Source: Thalassobaculaceae bacterium (GTDB taxonomy: Bacteria; Pseudomonadota; Alphaproteobacteria; Thalassobaculales; Thalassobaculaceae). From it: a stretch of 53,734 nt of DNA. Position numbers and translations under genes: made by a program. Shown here piece after piece: positions 19,142 to 27,742 of the stretch; position 1 is the stretch's first letter; every line of letters starts with the position of its first letter. Location: contig JARGOG010000029.1 of the NCBI GenBank assembly GCA_029212785.1, positions 1 through 53,734 on the forward strand, read 5' to 3'. Under the pieces are notes generated by a model. The model saw nothing but the letters and a program-made list of their open reading frames with translations. It was not told the DNA's origin and did no database searches.

Positions 19142-21358
19142 ATGACCGACGAGACGCAACTCATCGATCCGACGACCGCCGCCGACATCGCCCGGGGCAT
19201 CTTCCCGGACCCGTTTTCGGTTCTCGGCATTCATCCACATGATGGCGGCTTCGTCCTGCGCGCCTTCCTGCCCGGCGCGGAAAGCGTCGACGTGCTGCCG
19301 CTGGCGGCGGGCAATCCTCTTGCGACGCTGTCTCCGGCCGGCAAAGACGGCGTTTTCACCGGCACTCTGAAGGAGCATCCCGGACGTTACCGGCTGCGGG
19401 CGACGCGGGGCGACGACACCTGGGATCTTGTCGACGCCTATGCCTTCGGCCCGGTGATCGGCGATCAGGACGAATACTATCTGTCGGAGGGCAGCCACCT
19501 GCGGCTCTGGCAGACCCTGGGCGCGCATCCGCTTACCCATGAAGGGGTGGATGGCGTGCATTTCGCCGTCTGGGCGCCCAATGCCATGCGGGTCTCCGTC
19601 GTCGGCGCTTTCAATGCCTGGGACGGGCGGCGTCATGTCATGCGCCGGCGCGGCGCCACCGGCGTGTGGGAGATCTTTCTGCCGGGCGTGACCGCCGGAG
19701 AGGCGTATAAATACGAGATCCGCGGCCCCGGCGGCAAACTGCTGCCGCTGAAGGCCGACCCGGTCGGCTTCGGCTCCCAGCATCCGCCGGAGACGGCCTC
19801 CATCGTGCGCGATCTGCGCGGGTATGGTTGGCAAGACGGGGACTGGATGCGGGACCGGGCCGCCCGCAACCGGGCCGATGCCCCGGTCTCGATCTACGAG
19901 GTCCATCTCGGCTCATGGAAGCGGCGCTGGGAAGAGGACGGCCGCATGCTCTCCTACAAGGAGTTGGCGGAGGACCTCGTGCCCTATGTGGCCGATATGG
20001 GTTTCACCCATCTCGAGGTGATGCCGATCTCCGAGTTCCCGTTCGACGGTTCCTGGGGATATCAGCCGGTCGGTCTGTTCGCGCCGTCGATCCGGTTTGG
20101 CCGGCCCGAGGAGTTCCGCGATTTCGTGACCGCCTGTCACGATCACGGGCTCGGCCTCATCCTCGACTGGGTTCCAGGGCATTTTCCGAGCGATCCGCAC
20201 GGGCTCGGCCAGTTCGACGGCACCCCGCTCTACGAACATGCGGATCCGCGCGAGGGGTTCCACAAGGACTGGAACACGCTGATCTACAACTACGGTCGAC
20301 GCGAAGTGTCGAATTTCCTGATCGCCAACGCGCTGTATTGGCTGGAGGCGCATCACGTCGACGGCCTCAGGGTCGATGCCGTCGCATCCATGCTGTACCG
20401 CGACTACAGCCGGGCCGACGGCGAGTGGGTTCCGAACGTCCATGGCGGGCGCGAGAACCTGGAGGCGATCGCCTTGCTGAAACGGATGAACGAGGTGGTT
20501 TACGGCGCCGACGCCTCGGTGATGACGGTGGCCGAGGAATCCACCTCCTGGCCCGGCGTGACGCGACCGACCGACAGCGACGGTCTCGGCTTCGGCTTCA
20601 AATGGAACATGGGGTGGATGAACGACACTCTGGAATACATGAAGCTGGACCCGCTTCACCGGCGCCATCATCACGCCAAGATGACCTTCGGGTTGCACTA
20701 CGCGTTCAGCGAAACCTTCATCCTGCCGCTGAGCCATGACGAGGTGGTGCACGGCAAGGGATCGCTTCTCGGCCGGATGCCCGGCGACCGCGGCCAGCGC
20801 TTCGCCAACCTTCGCACCTACTTCGCCTTCATGTGGAGCCATCCGGGCAAGAAGCTGCTGTTCATGGGCGGCGAGTTCGGCCAGGCGAGCGAGTGGAACC
20901 ACGATGCCGAAATTGACTGGGCGTGTCTGGAGGCGGACGACCATGCCGGCGTGCGCGCGCTGGTCCGTGACCTGAATGGGCTCTACCGCGATCTGCCGGC
21001 CCTGCATCGCCGCGATGCCCGCGAGAACGGCTTCGCCTGGATCAATGGCGGGGCGGAGGCGGAATCGGTGATCGCCTGGGCTCGGTATGGCGACGACGGA
21101 GATGCGCCGGTGGTGGCGGCGTTCAATTTCACGCCGGTGCCGCGCGCCGGATGGCGGCTCGGTGTGCCGGAGGCTGGAACCTGGCTGCTGCGCCTGACTA
21201 CGGATGCGCCGCAATATGGCGGCAGTGGCACGCCGTCGCGCCCGCGCGTCGAGGCGGAGCAGATCCCGTGGGATGGGTTCGGGCAGTCGATTGTGGTGGA
21301 TCTGCCGCCGCTCGCCGGGCTGATCCTGGAGCATGCGGGCGGGGCGGATCAGCGGTAG
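19142..21358 (+). CDS. glgB: 1,4-alpha-glucan branching enzyme
   Basis: A 738-residue GH13 enzyme that makes alpha-1,6 branches. The N-terminal extra domain ('DPFSVLGIHPH') is followed by a CBM48 domain ('GVHFAVWAPNAMRVSVVGAF'), then the barrel with 'DWVPGHFP', nucleophile Asp in 'GLRVDAVASMLYRDY', acid/base Glu in 'MTVAEESTSWPG', and 'LPLSHDEVVHGKGS'. The ATG at 19142, preceded by CGGAG, gives the usual N-terminus; an in-frame ATG at 19106 would add 12 residues. It is the last gene of the operon and the only biosynthetic one: no ADP-glucose pyrophosphorylase or glycogen synthase gene is here. Its 3' end overlaps the convergent PAS_5 gene by 10 bases. Confidence 0.95.
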   Translation: MTDETQLIDPTTAADIARGIFPDPFSVLGIHPHDGGFVLRAFLPGAESVDVLPLAAGNPLATLSPAGKDGVFTGTLKEHPGRYRLRATRGDDTWDLVDAYAFGPVIGDQDEYYLSEGSHLRLWQTLGAHPLTHEGVDGVHFAVWAPNAMRVSVVGAFNAWDGRRHVMRRRGATGVWEIFLPGVTAGEAYKYEIRGPGGKLLPLKADPVGFGSQHPPETASIVRDLRGYGWQDGDWMRDRAARNRADAPVSIYEVHLGSWKRRWEEDGRMLSYKELAEDLVPYVADMGFTHLEVMPISEFPFDGSWGYQPVGLFAPSIRFGRPEEFRDFVTACHDHGLGLILDWVPGHFPSDPHGLGQFDGTPLYEHADPREGFHKDWNTLIYNYGRREVSNFLIANALYWLEAHHVDGLRVDAVASMLYRDYSRADGEWVPNVHGGRENLEAIALLKRMNEVVYGADASVMTVAEESTSWPGVTRPTDSDGLGFGFKWNMGWMNDTLEYMKLDPLHRRHHHAKMTFGLHYAFSETFILPLSHDEVVHGKGSLLGRMPGDRGQRFANLRTYFAFMWSHPGKKLLFMGGEFGQASEWNHDAEIDWACLEADDHAGVRALVRDLNGLYRDLPALHRRDARENGFAWINGGAEAESVIAWARYGDDGDAPVVAAFNFTPVPRAGWRLGVPEAGTWLLRLTTDAPQYGGSGTPSRPRVEAEQIPWDGFGQSIVVDLPPLAGLILEHAGGADQR

Positions 21359-21864
21359 AAGTCCATGACGCCGATGATGTGGCTCGGCTCGCTGTCGGGC
21401 TCGCCCAGGGGCAAGATGAGACGGACATAGGCATTGATGTCGCCGAGCGACGTTTGCGCGTCGGTGTGTGTGGTGAGAACGGGCCGTCGCTCCTCGACGC
21501 AGCGCCGGTGCTCATAGAGTGTCTCGTCCCGGCTGGAGCCCGTCATCAACTCGCCGATGCACTTTCCCTTAAGTCTATGGGCATACCGGCTCGCCACCAG
21601 TTCACCGACCAGGCGGACGCGGAAATCGTCCTGCTCGACGTCGAGCAGGACGAGATTGGCCAGGAGCCAGGGAATATCCAACGGGTCTATCGCGCCCCGA
21701 TCGGGGAGCGCGCGGCCGCCGCCACGCCATGTGCGCCAGGCGGAGAGAAGGGCTGCCGCCTTCGGGTGGGCCGCGACGACGGCGTCGACACGGTCCGGAT
21801 CGAGGATTTGAAAGTGATCCTGACGATAACGGCCGACCGGTTCTCTGATCGGGTCGGACATCAT
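21349..21864 (-). CDS. PAS_5-type single-domain protein
   Basis: A 171-residue single-domain protein with PAS_5-like landmarks: 'LLSAWRTWRGGGRALPDRG', 'IDPLDIPWLLANLVLLDV', 'FRVRLVGELVASRYAHRLKG' and a closing strand 'HIIGVMDFYR'. Two adjacent ATGs exist (21864 and 21861); the second has the better spaced TGAGG. The gene is convergent with glgB and overlaps its end by 10 bases. It is the third PAS_5-type gene around the glycogen operon. No output domain is visible. Function unknown; ligand sensing is inference. Confidence 0.7.
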   Translation of the reverse strand: MMSDPIREPVGRYRQDHFQILDPDRVDAVVAAHPKAAALLSAWRTWRGGGRALPDRGAIDPLDIPWLLANLVLLDVEQDDFRVRLVGELVASRYAHRLKGKCIGELMTGSSRDETLYEHRRCVEERRPVLTTHTDAQTSLGDINAYVRLILPLGEPDSEPSHIIGVMDFYR

Positions 21865-21961
21865 GCCTCAGGGAATGGGGGGGGTAACCGACATTGCAAA
21901 GCGGCATACACCCCGGAGAATGAACGAACCGTTTAACCGCCGAGGGATTTCCCGGAGGCGC

Positions 21962-22210
21962 TCAGGCGAGCTTTCGTGTGCCGTCGTCTTCTTCCGGGAT
22001 GAGACCCTTGGCCAGTGCCTCTTCCAGATCGCGCACCCGTGACCACAGCTCGGTCTTGGTCTCGATCGGGAGACTCTCCAGCGCTTGCTGGCAAAGAATC
22101 AGGCTCAGGTTGTCGTTGTTCTCGATCGCGCTGGCGAGGTCGGTATAGGCCGAGCTCTTCCGGCCGAGAACATCGGCTATGGCCTTCAGTACGATATTTT
22201 TCTTGGACAT
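21962..22210 (-). CDS. Small hypothetical protein, likely helical
   Basis: An 82-residue acidic protein ('MSKKNIVLKAIADVLGRKSS' start) with heptad-like helical content and no signal peptide or cysteines. I do not recognise a family. It diverges from another PAS_5-type gene across a region holding two palindromes (22254-22310). The next gene downstream on the same strand is the PAS_5-type gene at 21349-21864, about 100 bases on, so the two might be cotranscribed. A GGGGCC lies upstream of the ATG. Confidence 0.6.
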   Translation of the reverse strand: MSKKNIVLKAIADVLGRKSSAYTDLASAIENNDNLSLILCQQALESLPIETKTELWSRVRDLEEALAKGLIPEEDDGTRKLA

Positions 22211-22253
22211 ATCCGGCCCCTATCCGACTCGGCGAATCGGTACACGAATTGTA

Positions 22254-22310
22254 GGTGATTCGCGATTCACCCGTCCAGCACCGGTATTCGGGCGGTGTGA
22301 TTGTTCACAC
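22254..22310. promoter_or_regulatory. Two GTGA...TCAC palindromes in a divergent promoter
   Basis: 'GGTGATTCGCGATTCACC' at 22254-22271 and 'GTGTGATTGTTCACAC' at 22295-22310 are both inverted repeats with GTGA/TCAC cores. Their centres are 40 bp apart. They lie between the divergent small-protein gene and the PAS_5-type gene. The gap in each differs from the 6-base gap of CRP sites (8 and 4 bases), so they are more likely sites for another dimeric regulator. No regulator gene adjoins them. Confidence 0.4.
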
Positions 22311-22414
22311 GAAACGCCGCTTTCGGTTGCCAGCGGGTTTTAATCATCTAGATAGTGTTTGAAATAAAAGCGGCTGTAAGGGCCGTCCGCTATCATAGGG
22401 AGGCGCGGATTGGC

Positions 22415-22963
22415 ATGAAACTGTTTCGTTGGTGCGCGCCGTCGCGAAGCGCGCGCGAGGTAAGGCGACATCCGCTTCACCTGCAGAAAAATGCAAGCGC
22501 GCGCCTCGACAGTGCCGGCGGCGACCTCAATCCCCAGGCTGCCCGCCTCATATCGTTTTGGCATGCCAATCGGCTGGAGACCGGCCTGCCCGACCGGCAG
22601 TCGTTCGATCCGTCATGCATGACCGAGTGGCTTGGCTACATCAGCATCTATGAGTACGAGCCGGCCAAGGACGACTTCCGAAACCGCCTCGAAGGAAGCT
22701 ACGTCGCCGACCTCACGGGCGAGAACTGGACCGGTCACTATGCCTCCGAGGTCGATATGCGGTTCGGTGCCCGGTTCCTGCGGGACCTCAAGGAAACGCG
22801 GGTTCAACGGGTTCCGTTGGTCGATCTTGTCCAGATTTTCCAGAACGACTACGGCGTGGCCCTCCGGGTGATGCTGCCGGTCTCGCGCCGTTCCGGCCGC
22901 GAGGCGGACCAGATCTTCGTCGCGATCTTCGCGGGCGGCGTCGGTCAGCCCGCGGTCGCCTGA
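22415..22963 (+). CDS. PAS_5-type single-domain protein
   Basis: A 182-residue protein from ATG 22415, with AGGGAGG about 12 bases upstream; an in-frame GTG at 22355 is possible. After about 35 variable residues the PAS_5-type domain runs 'LISFWHANRLETGLPDRQSF', 'MTEWLGYISIYEY', 'DFRNRLEGSYVADLTGENWT' and closes with 'ALRVMLPVSRR' and 'IFVAIF'. It is the fourth gene of this type near the glycogen operon and is convergent with the TPR-sulfotransferase. It is more divergent than the tandem pair at 11.1-12.3 kb. No output domain is present. Confidence 0.66.
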   Translation: MKLFRWCAPSRSAREVRRHPLHLQKNASARLDSAGGDLNPQAARLISFWHANRLETGLPDRQSFDPSCMTEWLGYISIYEYEPAKDDFRNRLEGSYVADLTGENWTGHYASEVDMRFGARFLRDLKETRVQRVPLVDLVQIFQNDYGVALRVMLPVSRRSGREADQIFVAIFAGGVGQPAVA

Positions 22964-22972
22964 AGGAGCGTC

Positions 22973-24652
22973 TCAGGTTTCGGCCTGAATACCGGCTTCG
23001 GCCAGCCGGGCGCGCATCGGCGCGAGACGGGCGGCATAGCGGCGCCATGAGCCGATGGCCTGGCTGTGAATCGGCTGACGCACCTGTTCGATGCTGGCGG
23101 TGCGCACGATCCTGGAGGTACTCGCGAAGTCGAGGCAGCGACTGTCCCATGGCAAGGCGCAGTAGTCCAACAGGGCACGGGTCGTGCCTTCGGGATCGCT
23201 GACAAGCCGCTCATAGGACAACTCGAACATGCCGTCGGGACGCGCGCTCGACCAGTGCGCCATGAATCGGTCGTAGACCGCGTAGAGCGACGCCGCTTCT
23301 TCCTGGTCGTAGGCATAGTGGAAGCCCCAGCCGACGAAGTTATGGCGGTAGATCGAGAAGCAGGTGTCGAGCGGGTTGCGGCGGCAGTGCACGATCCGCG
23401 CGCCGGGCAGAGCCGACCAGATCGCCGGCACCATCTGGAAGTTCCCCGGCGTCTTGTTGACGGTCACCGGCCGGCCGCTTGGCTCCAGGGACGTCTCATA
23501 GCCGAGGCCGACCTCGCGCCAATTGTCGGCGTCCAGATGGGATACGCCGTCCGGGAAGCCGTCGTCGCGGCCGATCCGCTCCAACCCGCGCAGCATCTCG
23601 CGCCGGAGGTTCTGGATCTCGCCGGCGCCGTGGACCATCGGATGGCTGGCCAGGATCTGCTCCACCAGCGTGGTGCCGGACCGCGGAAGGCCGACCACGA
23701 AGATATGGCCGCCACCGGGCGCATCCGGCTGTATCGGTCCGGCCGGCGGGATGCCGTCGAAGACCTGTTCGATCCGAGCGAAATAGCGTTGATCGGCTTC
23801 TGTCGAGTAGGTGAGCTGCTGGCGGACGAGGGTGTTGGCAGTCGCCAGATGATCGAAAGCCAAATCGTGCTTTCCGATGTCCTCATGCGCTTTGAACAGG
23901 GCGAAATGCGCGTCCGCCCGCTGCCGGGCCGGAAGCTGTTGCGCGATCGCCAGCGCCGAGAGTTCACCGATCCGGTCATCGCCGGGGAGGTGCTTGGTGA
24001 TTCGGGCGAGGCTGTAATGCGCGGCGGTGTTCGCCGGCTCGTAGCGTATGGCATCGCGGAAGGCGAGGCGGGCGGCATCCGCCTGACCGGCCTCCAGCAA
24101 CCGGGTGCCGAGACGGAGATGGGCGGTCGCCGCTTCCGGGGCCAGAGCGACGGCTTCCCGGCAGGCGGCAACCGCCTCCTCGATCCGGTAGCGGTCGATC
24201 AGCACGTCGGACAGGGCGAGCCAGAGGGGAGGCGCCGGGTCGAGGGCGATGGCGCTGCGAAGGGCGTGCTCGGCGGCATCGAGGCGACCGAGTTGGCGCA
24301 TGCCCTGGGCATAGGCGAGCAGGCCGCGGGCGTCACCGGTGATGGCAACGGCATGCCGATAGGCATCCTCGCTGGCTGTCAGGCGGCCGATCTCGCTCAG
24401 CAGGCCGGCGAAGGCAAAGGCGATATCGACGCGCTCGGGTGCGCTTGCGCGCGCCTTCTCCACCTGACCGATGGCGGCAGTCCGGGCGCCGAGGGCGGTC
24501 AGCACCATTCCGGACCCAAACAGGGCGTCCGGATTCTTCGGATCGATTTTGAGCACAGCTTCGTAGGCATCCAGCGCCCGCCGGAGGTGTCCGCCTCGGT
24601 GCAGGGTCCGGGCGGTCTCAAGCGCCTCCTTCGCCGGTGCCGGGCTAATCAT
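22973..24652 (-). CDS. TPR-repeat sulfotransferase
   Basis: A 559-residue protein. Residues about 1-290 form tetratricopeptide repeats ('ALDAYEAVLKIDPKNPDALF', 'AEHALRSAIALDPAPPLWLA'). The C-terminal half is a PAPS-dependent sulfotransferase: the 5'-phosphosulfate loop 'VVGLPRSGTTLVEQILASHP' at about 318-338 and the 3'-phosphate motif 'RIVHCRRNPLDTCFSIYRH'. This TPR-sulfotransferase fusion is widespread in Alphaproteobacteria, and its acceptors are mostly unknown (tyrosines, glycans or lipids). No signal peptide is visible. A second protein of the same design is divergently encoded 334 bases away. Confidence 0.9.
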   Translation of the reverse strand: MISPAPAKEALETARTLHRGGHLRRALDAYEAVLKIDPKNPDALFGSGMVLTALGARTAAIGQVEKARASAPERVDIAFAFAGLLSEIGRLTASEDAYRHAVAITGDARGLLAYAQGMRQLGRLDAAEHALRSAIALDPAPPLWLALSDVLIDRYRIEEAVAACREAVALAPEAATAHLRLGTRLLEAGQADAARLAFRDAIRYEPANTAAHYSLARITKHLPGDDRIGELSALAIAQQLPARQRADAHFALFKAHEDIGKHDLAFDHLATANTLVRQQLTYSTEADQRYFARIEQVFDGIPPAGPIQPDAPGGGHIFVVGLPRSGTTLVEQILASHPMVHGAGEIQNLRREMLRGLERIGRDDGFPDGVSHLDADNWREVGLGYETSLEPSGRPVTVNKTPGNFQMVPAIWSALPGARIVHCRRNPLDTCFSIYRHNFVGWGFHYAYDQEEAASLYAVYDRFMAHWSSARPDGMFELSYERLVSDPEGTTRALLDYCALPWDSRCLDFASTSRIVRTASIEQVRQPIHSQAIGSWRRYAARLAPMRARLAEAGIQAET

Positions 24653-24986
24653 GGGCGCCGCGGCGTCCGAGGCCGCACCTCGACGGGTGCGGGAAGACGA
24701 TGCGATACAGGGACGTACCCTCCCTTAACGGGCGACCGCGGGTCCTGAACTCCCGCTTGTGTAAAAGATGGAGCGGGATGCGTCGCGAAGGAAGAGCGGC
24801 ATACCCGGTGCGCGCGGAACTGCAATCGTGCCGCGATAGAGAGAATCGCGCCTGAGGCAAACGTTTTGCGAGCGCGAGCCCCGGGCCCATAATCGTCGAC
24901 ACGCGCCCACCCGACCGATTGCCGGATAGCCATGATTCGTCCCCGCCGCCCCATTCCAGATCGCCGTTGCGCCGTTTGCTGGAAGG
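24653..24986. other. 334-bp gap between divergent sulfotransferase genes
   Basis: No convincing gene is visible; the open frames here are antisense-like with no recognisable content. The region must hold promoters for both divergent TPR-sulfotransferase genes. I could not identify a clear operator, palindrome or RNA element in it. Confidence 0.4.
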
Positions 24987-26723
24987 ATGTCGGGCATGTC
25001 TGATCGGGAGTTCGTCGCGCAGACACGCCGTCTGCTTGCCGCCGCTGAGTCAGCGACCCAGGCCGGCGATGCGTCTGGAGCCGCCGGTACCTATCGGATT
25101 GTCGCCTGCCGCCACCCGGGGGTTGCCGTGGGTTGGGTGCAGGCGGCGACCGCGGCACAGGTGGTCGGCGACGCGGCGGCGGCGGTAAGCCTATTGCACC
25201 GCGCTCTGATCCTGGAACCGTCGCTGGTGCCGGCGGCCGAGCTGCTCGCCGAGGTCTCGACGCATGAAAGCCCCGAAAGGCGCCATCGGGCTACGGCGAT
25301 ATGGGCCATCACCCATTCGAGAAGTGCCGCGGCGTTCGGAGCACTGGCGAGCAGCCATCAGCAGGCGCGACGGTTCGGGGCGTCCTTGCGGTCCGCCCGC
25401 CGGGCATTGCAACTGAATCCGGATCTGGGTTGGGTCCGCGCGAACCTTGCGGTCGTGCTGCGTGGTCAGGACGACCCGGGTTCGGCGGCGATGGAACTGC
25501 GTCGGGCGGCGTTGCTCGATCCGGCGAACGGCCTGGTCTGGCGCCGGCTTGCCGGTCTGCGCGAGGTCCTGTCGGACCTTCAGGGGGCGGAGATCGCGGC
25601 GCGGCGCGCCCTGGCCGTCGACGGCGATGACCACGCGGCGTCGATGATCCTGGCGCTGGCGGAACGCCGATTGGGCCAGTTGCAGCAGGCGCTGGTCCGG
25701 CTGGAGGCCTTGCCGGAGCAGATGGTCGGGGAGGTCGGCCGCGACGCGGTGGAATTCGAACTGGGCGCTCTGCGCGACCGTCTGGGCGACCCGGCAGCGG
25801 CCTATGACCATTTCGTTCGCGGCAATACCATCGCAGCGGACCGTGCCGAGCCTTCGGCGGCGGATCCGGCACCCTATCTGGCCGCCGTTGCCGGTTTCGA
25901 GACGGCGATGACGCCAGATTGGCTGTCCCGATGGGCGCCGCTCGCCGACCGGACTTCCCCGGCCGTGTTCATGGTCGGGTTCCCGCGCTCGGGCACCACC
26001 CTGCTGGACCAGATTCTCGACGCCCATCCGGACGTCCGCGTGATCGAGGAGCAGCCGGTCCTGGCCGGTCTCGGCGCCAGTTTCGCCCAGCCGCCGGACA
26101 CAGTGGCGCGCCGGCTGGCGGTACTGAGTGACGACCGCGCGGAGTTTCTCAGGGCCGGGCTCGCCACCCGGCTGCATCGGTGGGGCGGCGAGCGCCTGCC
26201 GTCGGTGGTGGTCGACAAGATGCCGTTGAACATCGTGTACCTGCCGCTGGCGCTGCGGCTCTATCCGACGGCCAAGGTCATTCTGTCGCTGCGCCATCCC
26301 TGCGACTGTTGCCTGAGTTGCTTCATGCAGCCGATCCGCCTCAACCCGGCGATGGCGAGCTTCACGTCGCTGGATGGGGCGACCGCACTCTATGCCCGGG
26401 TCATGGCGCTCTGGGAGCGGGTTGCCGAGGCGCTGTCACCCGATCATGAAATCGTGCGCTACGAGGACCTGATCGGCGACGTGGAGGGGACGGCGCGCCG
26501 GGTGCTCGACTTCCTCGACCTGGACTGGAACGACGCGGTGATCGACCATACCGGCCACGCCCGCTCCCGGGGGGTGATCCGAACCCCCAGTTTCCGGCAG
26601 GTGTCCGAGCCGATCTACACCCGGGCCAAGGGGCGCTGGGAGAAATACCGCCCGCAGATGGCACCGTATCTGCACCGCCTGCGCCCCTATATCACCAGCT
26701 TCGGCTACGACGATCCGGATTAA
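24987..26723 (+). CDS. TPR-repeat sulfotransferase
   Basis: A 578-residue protein with the same plan as its divergent neighbour. TPR-like helices span about residues 10-290 ('AVSLLHRALILEPSLVPAAE', 'SARRALQLNPDLGWVRANLA'), followed by a sulfotransferase domain with 'MVGFPRSGTTLLDQILDAHP' near 330 and 'KVILSLRHPCDCCLSCFMQ' near 430. The ATG at 24996 has a better spaced GGAAGG and may be the true start. The 3' end overlaps the convergent znuA by 4 bases. The two proteins are clearly diverged, so this is not a recent duplication. Acceptor substrate unknown. Confidence 0.9.
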   Translation: MSGMSDREFVAQTRRLLAAAESATQAGDASGAAGTYRIVACRHPGVAVGWVQAATAAQVVGDAAAAVSLLHRALILEPSLVPAAELLAEVSTHESPERRHRATAIWAITHSRSAAAFGALASSHQQARRFGASLRSARRALQLNPDLGWVRANLAVVLRGQDDPGSAAMELRRAALLDPANGLVWRRLAGLREVLSDLQGAEIAARRALAVDGDDHAASMILALAERRLGQLQQALVRLEALPEQMVGEVGRDAVEFELGALRDRLGDPAAAYDHFVRGNTIAADRAEPSAADPAPYLAAVAGFETAMTPDWLSRWAPLADRTSPAVFMVGFPRSGTTLLDQILDAHPDVRVIEEQPVLAGLGASFAQPPDTVARRLAVLSDDRAEFLRAGLATRLHRWGGERLPSVVVDKMPLNIVYLPLALRLYPTAKVILSLRHPCDCCLSCFMQPIRLNPAMASFTSLDGATALYARVMALWERVAEALSPDHEIVRYEDLIGDVEGTARRVLDFLDLDWNDAVIDHTGHARSRGVIRTPSFRQVSEPIYTRAKGRWEKYRPQMAPYLHRLRPYITSFGYDDPD

Positions 26724-27652
26724 CCCGACATGCAGTCGCGCAGGGTGGTGGCGATCTCCCGGATCAGGCTGGAATAGAGTTCGGGGCCGGCGTCAATCGT
26801 GCTGCCCAGTGGGTCGAGTGTCGCGATCCGCACGCCACTGCCCTCGACGATCACCCGGGCGATGGATGGGTCGAACTGCGGCTCGATGAAGGCACAGGCG
26901 AAGCCATCCTCGACGACCTCTCGGCGCAACTCGGCGATCCGCTTCGCTCCGGGTTTGATCTCCGGATTGAGCGAGATCGCCTCGCCGGCGGCCAGACCGA
27001 ACCGGGCCGCGAAATGCCCGAGTGAATCATGGAAGGTCAGGAACGGCTTGAACCAGACCGGCTCCAGGATGGCGGACACCTCCGTTTTCAGCCGATCGAG
27101 TTCCGCCGTCAGGTGTGCGGCATTCGCCTCGAAGGCACGGGCATGCTCCGGCATGACATCGGAAAGCGTGCCGGCAATTGCCGTGATCATCGCGCGCGCA
27201 TTGTCCGGATCGAGCCAGATATGCGGGTCCTGCGGGCCGTGATGGTGCCCGGCATGGGCGTCCTCGGCGTGGTCGTCCTTTTCGGAATCGTCGTGGCCGT
27301 GATCGTGATCGCCGTCGAACTTCCGCTGGGTGAGACCCGGCGCATTCATCAGTGTCTCGACCGTCGCGTCGGCCGCCAGGGTCTCCAGCGGATGCTCCAG
27401 CGCGGTCTCCAGCCCCGGCCCGATCCAGAAGACGACCCGCGCCTGCTCCAGCTTGCGCGCGTCCGATGGTTTCAGGGAGAAAGTGTGCGGCGATGTCGTG
27501 CCCGGGATCAGCAACTCCGGTGTATCCACGCCCTTCATCACGCCGGCGACCAGCGAATGTAGCGGCTTGATGGAGGCCACGACCGTGCTGTCGGCGCGGG
27601 CTGGGGCGGCAAGGGCGATGATGACCGCGGCGGCGGCGAGAGGGATCCGCAT
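26720..27652 (-). CDS. znuA: Zinc ABC transporter substrate-binding protein
   Basis: A 310-residue periplasmic protein with a cleavable signal peptide (about residues 1-20, 'AAPARA' cleavage region). The cluster A-I metal-binding fold shows 'ASIKPLHSLVAGVM' and 'PGTTSPHTFSLKPSDARKL'. A His/Asp-rich loop at about 113-140 ('HHHGPQDPHIWLDPDN') is typical of zinc-specific ZnuA. Further metal-site residues lie in 'LTFHDSLGHFAARFGL'. It delivers zinc to ZnuB/ZnuC. The gene diverges from znuC across a Zur box and is convergent with the sulfotransferase gene (4-base overlap). Confidence 0.95.
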   Translation of the reverse strand: MRIPLAAAAVIIALAAPARADSTVVASIKPLHSLVAGVMKGVDTPELLIPGTTSPHTFSLKPSDARKLEQARVVFWIGPGLETALEHPLETLAADATVETLMNAPGLTQRKFDGDHDHGHDDSEKDDHAEDAHAGHHHGPQDPHIWLDPDNARAMITAIAGTLSDVMPEHARAFEANAAHLTAELDRLKTEVSAILEPVWFKPFLTFHDSLGHFAARFGLAAGEAISLNPEIKPGAKRIAELRREVVEDGFACAFIEPQFDPSIARVIVEGSGVRIATLDPLGSTIDAGPELYSSLIREIATTLRDCMSG

Positions 27653-27662
27653 CGGAGACTCC

Positions 27663-27685
27663 GAAATGTTATATTATAACGTTGC
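27663..27685. promoter_or_regulatory. Zur box between znuA and znuC
   Basis: The perfect palindromic core 'GTTATATTATAAC' is flanked by GAAAT on the left and GTTGC on the right, closely matching the alphaproteobacterial/enterobacterial Zur consensus around GTTATA-ATATAAC. It lies 11 bases upstream of znuA and 58 upstream of znuC, so zinc-bound Zur would repress both directions. No zur gene is in the window. Confidence 0.88.
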
Positions 27686-27742
27686 GCTCATTCGTAGCCG
27701 CTGTCATATCTCCGCGCAAGTGGTAAGCAATGAGGCTGCAAG

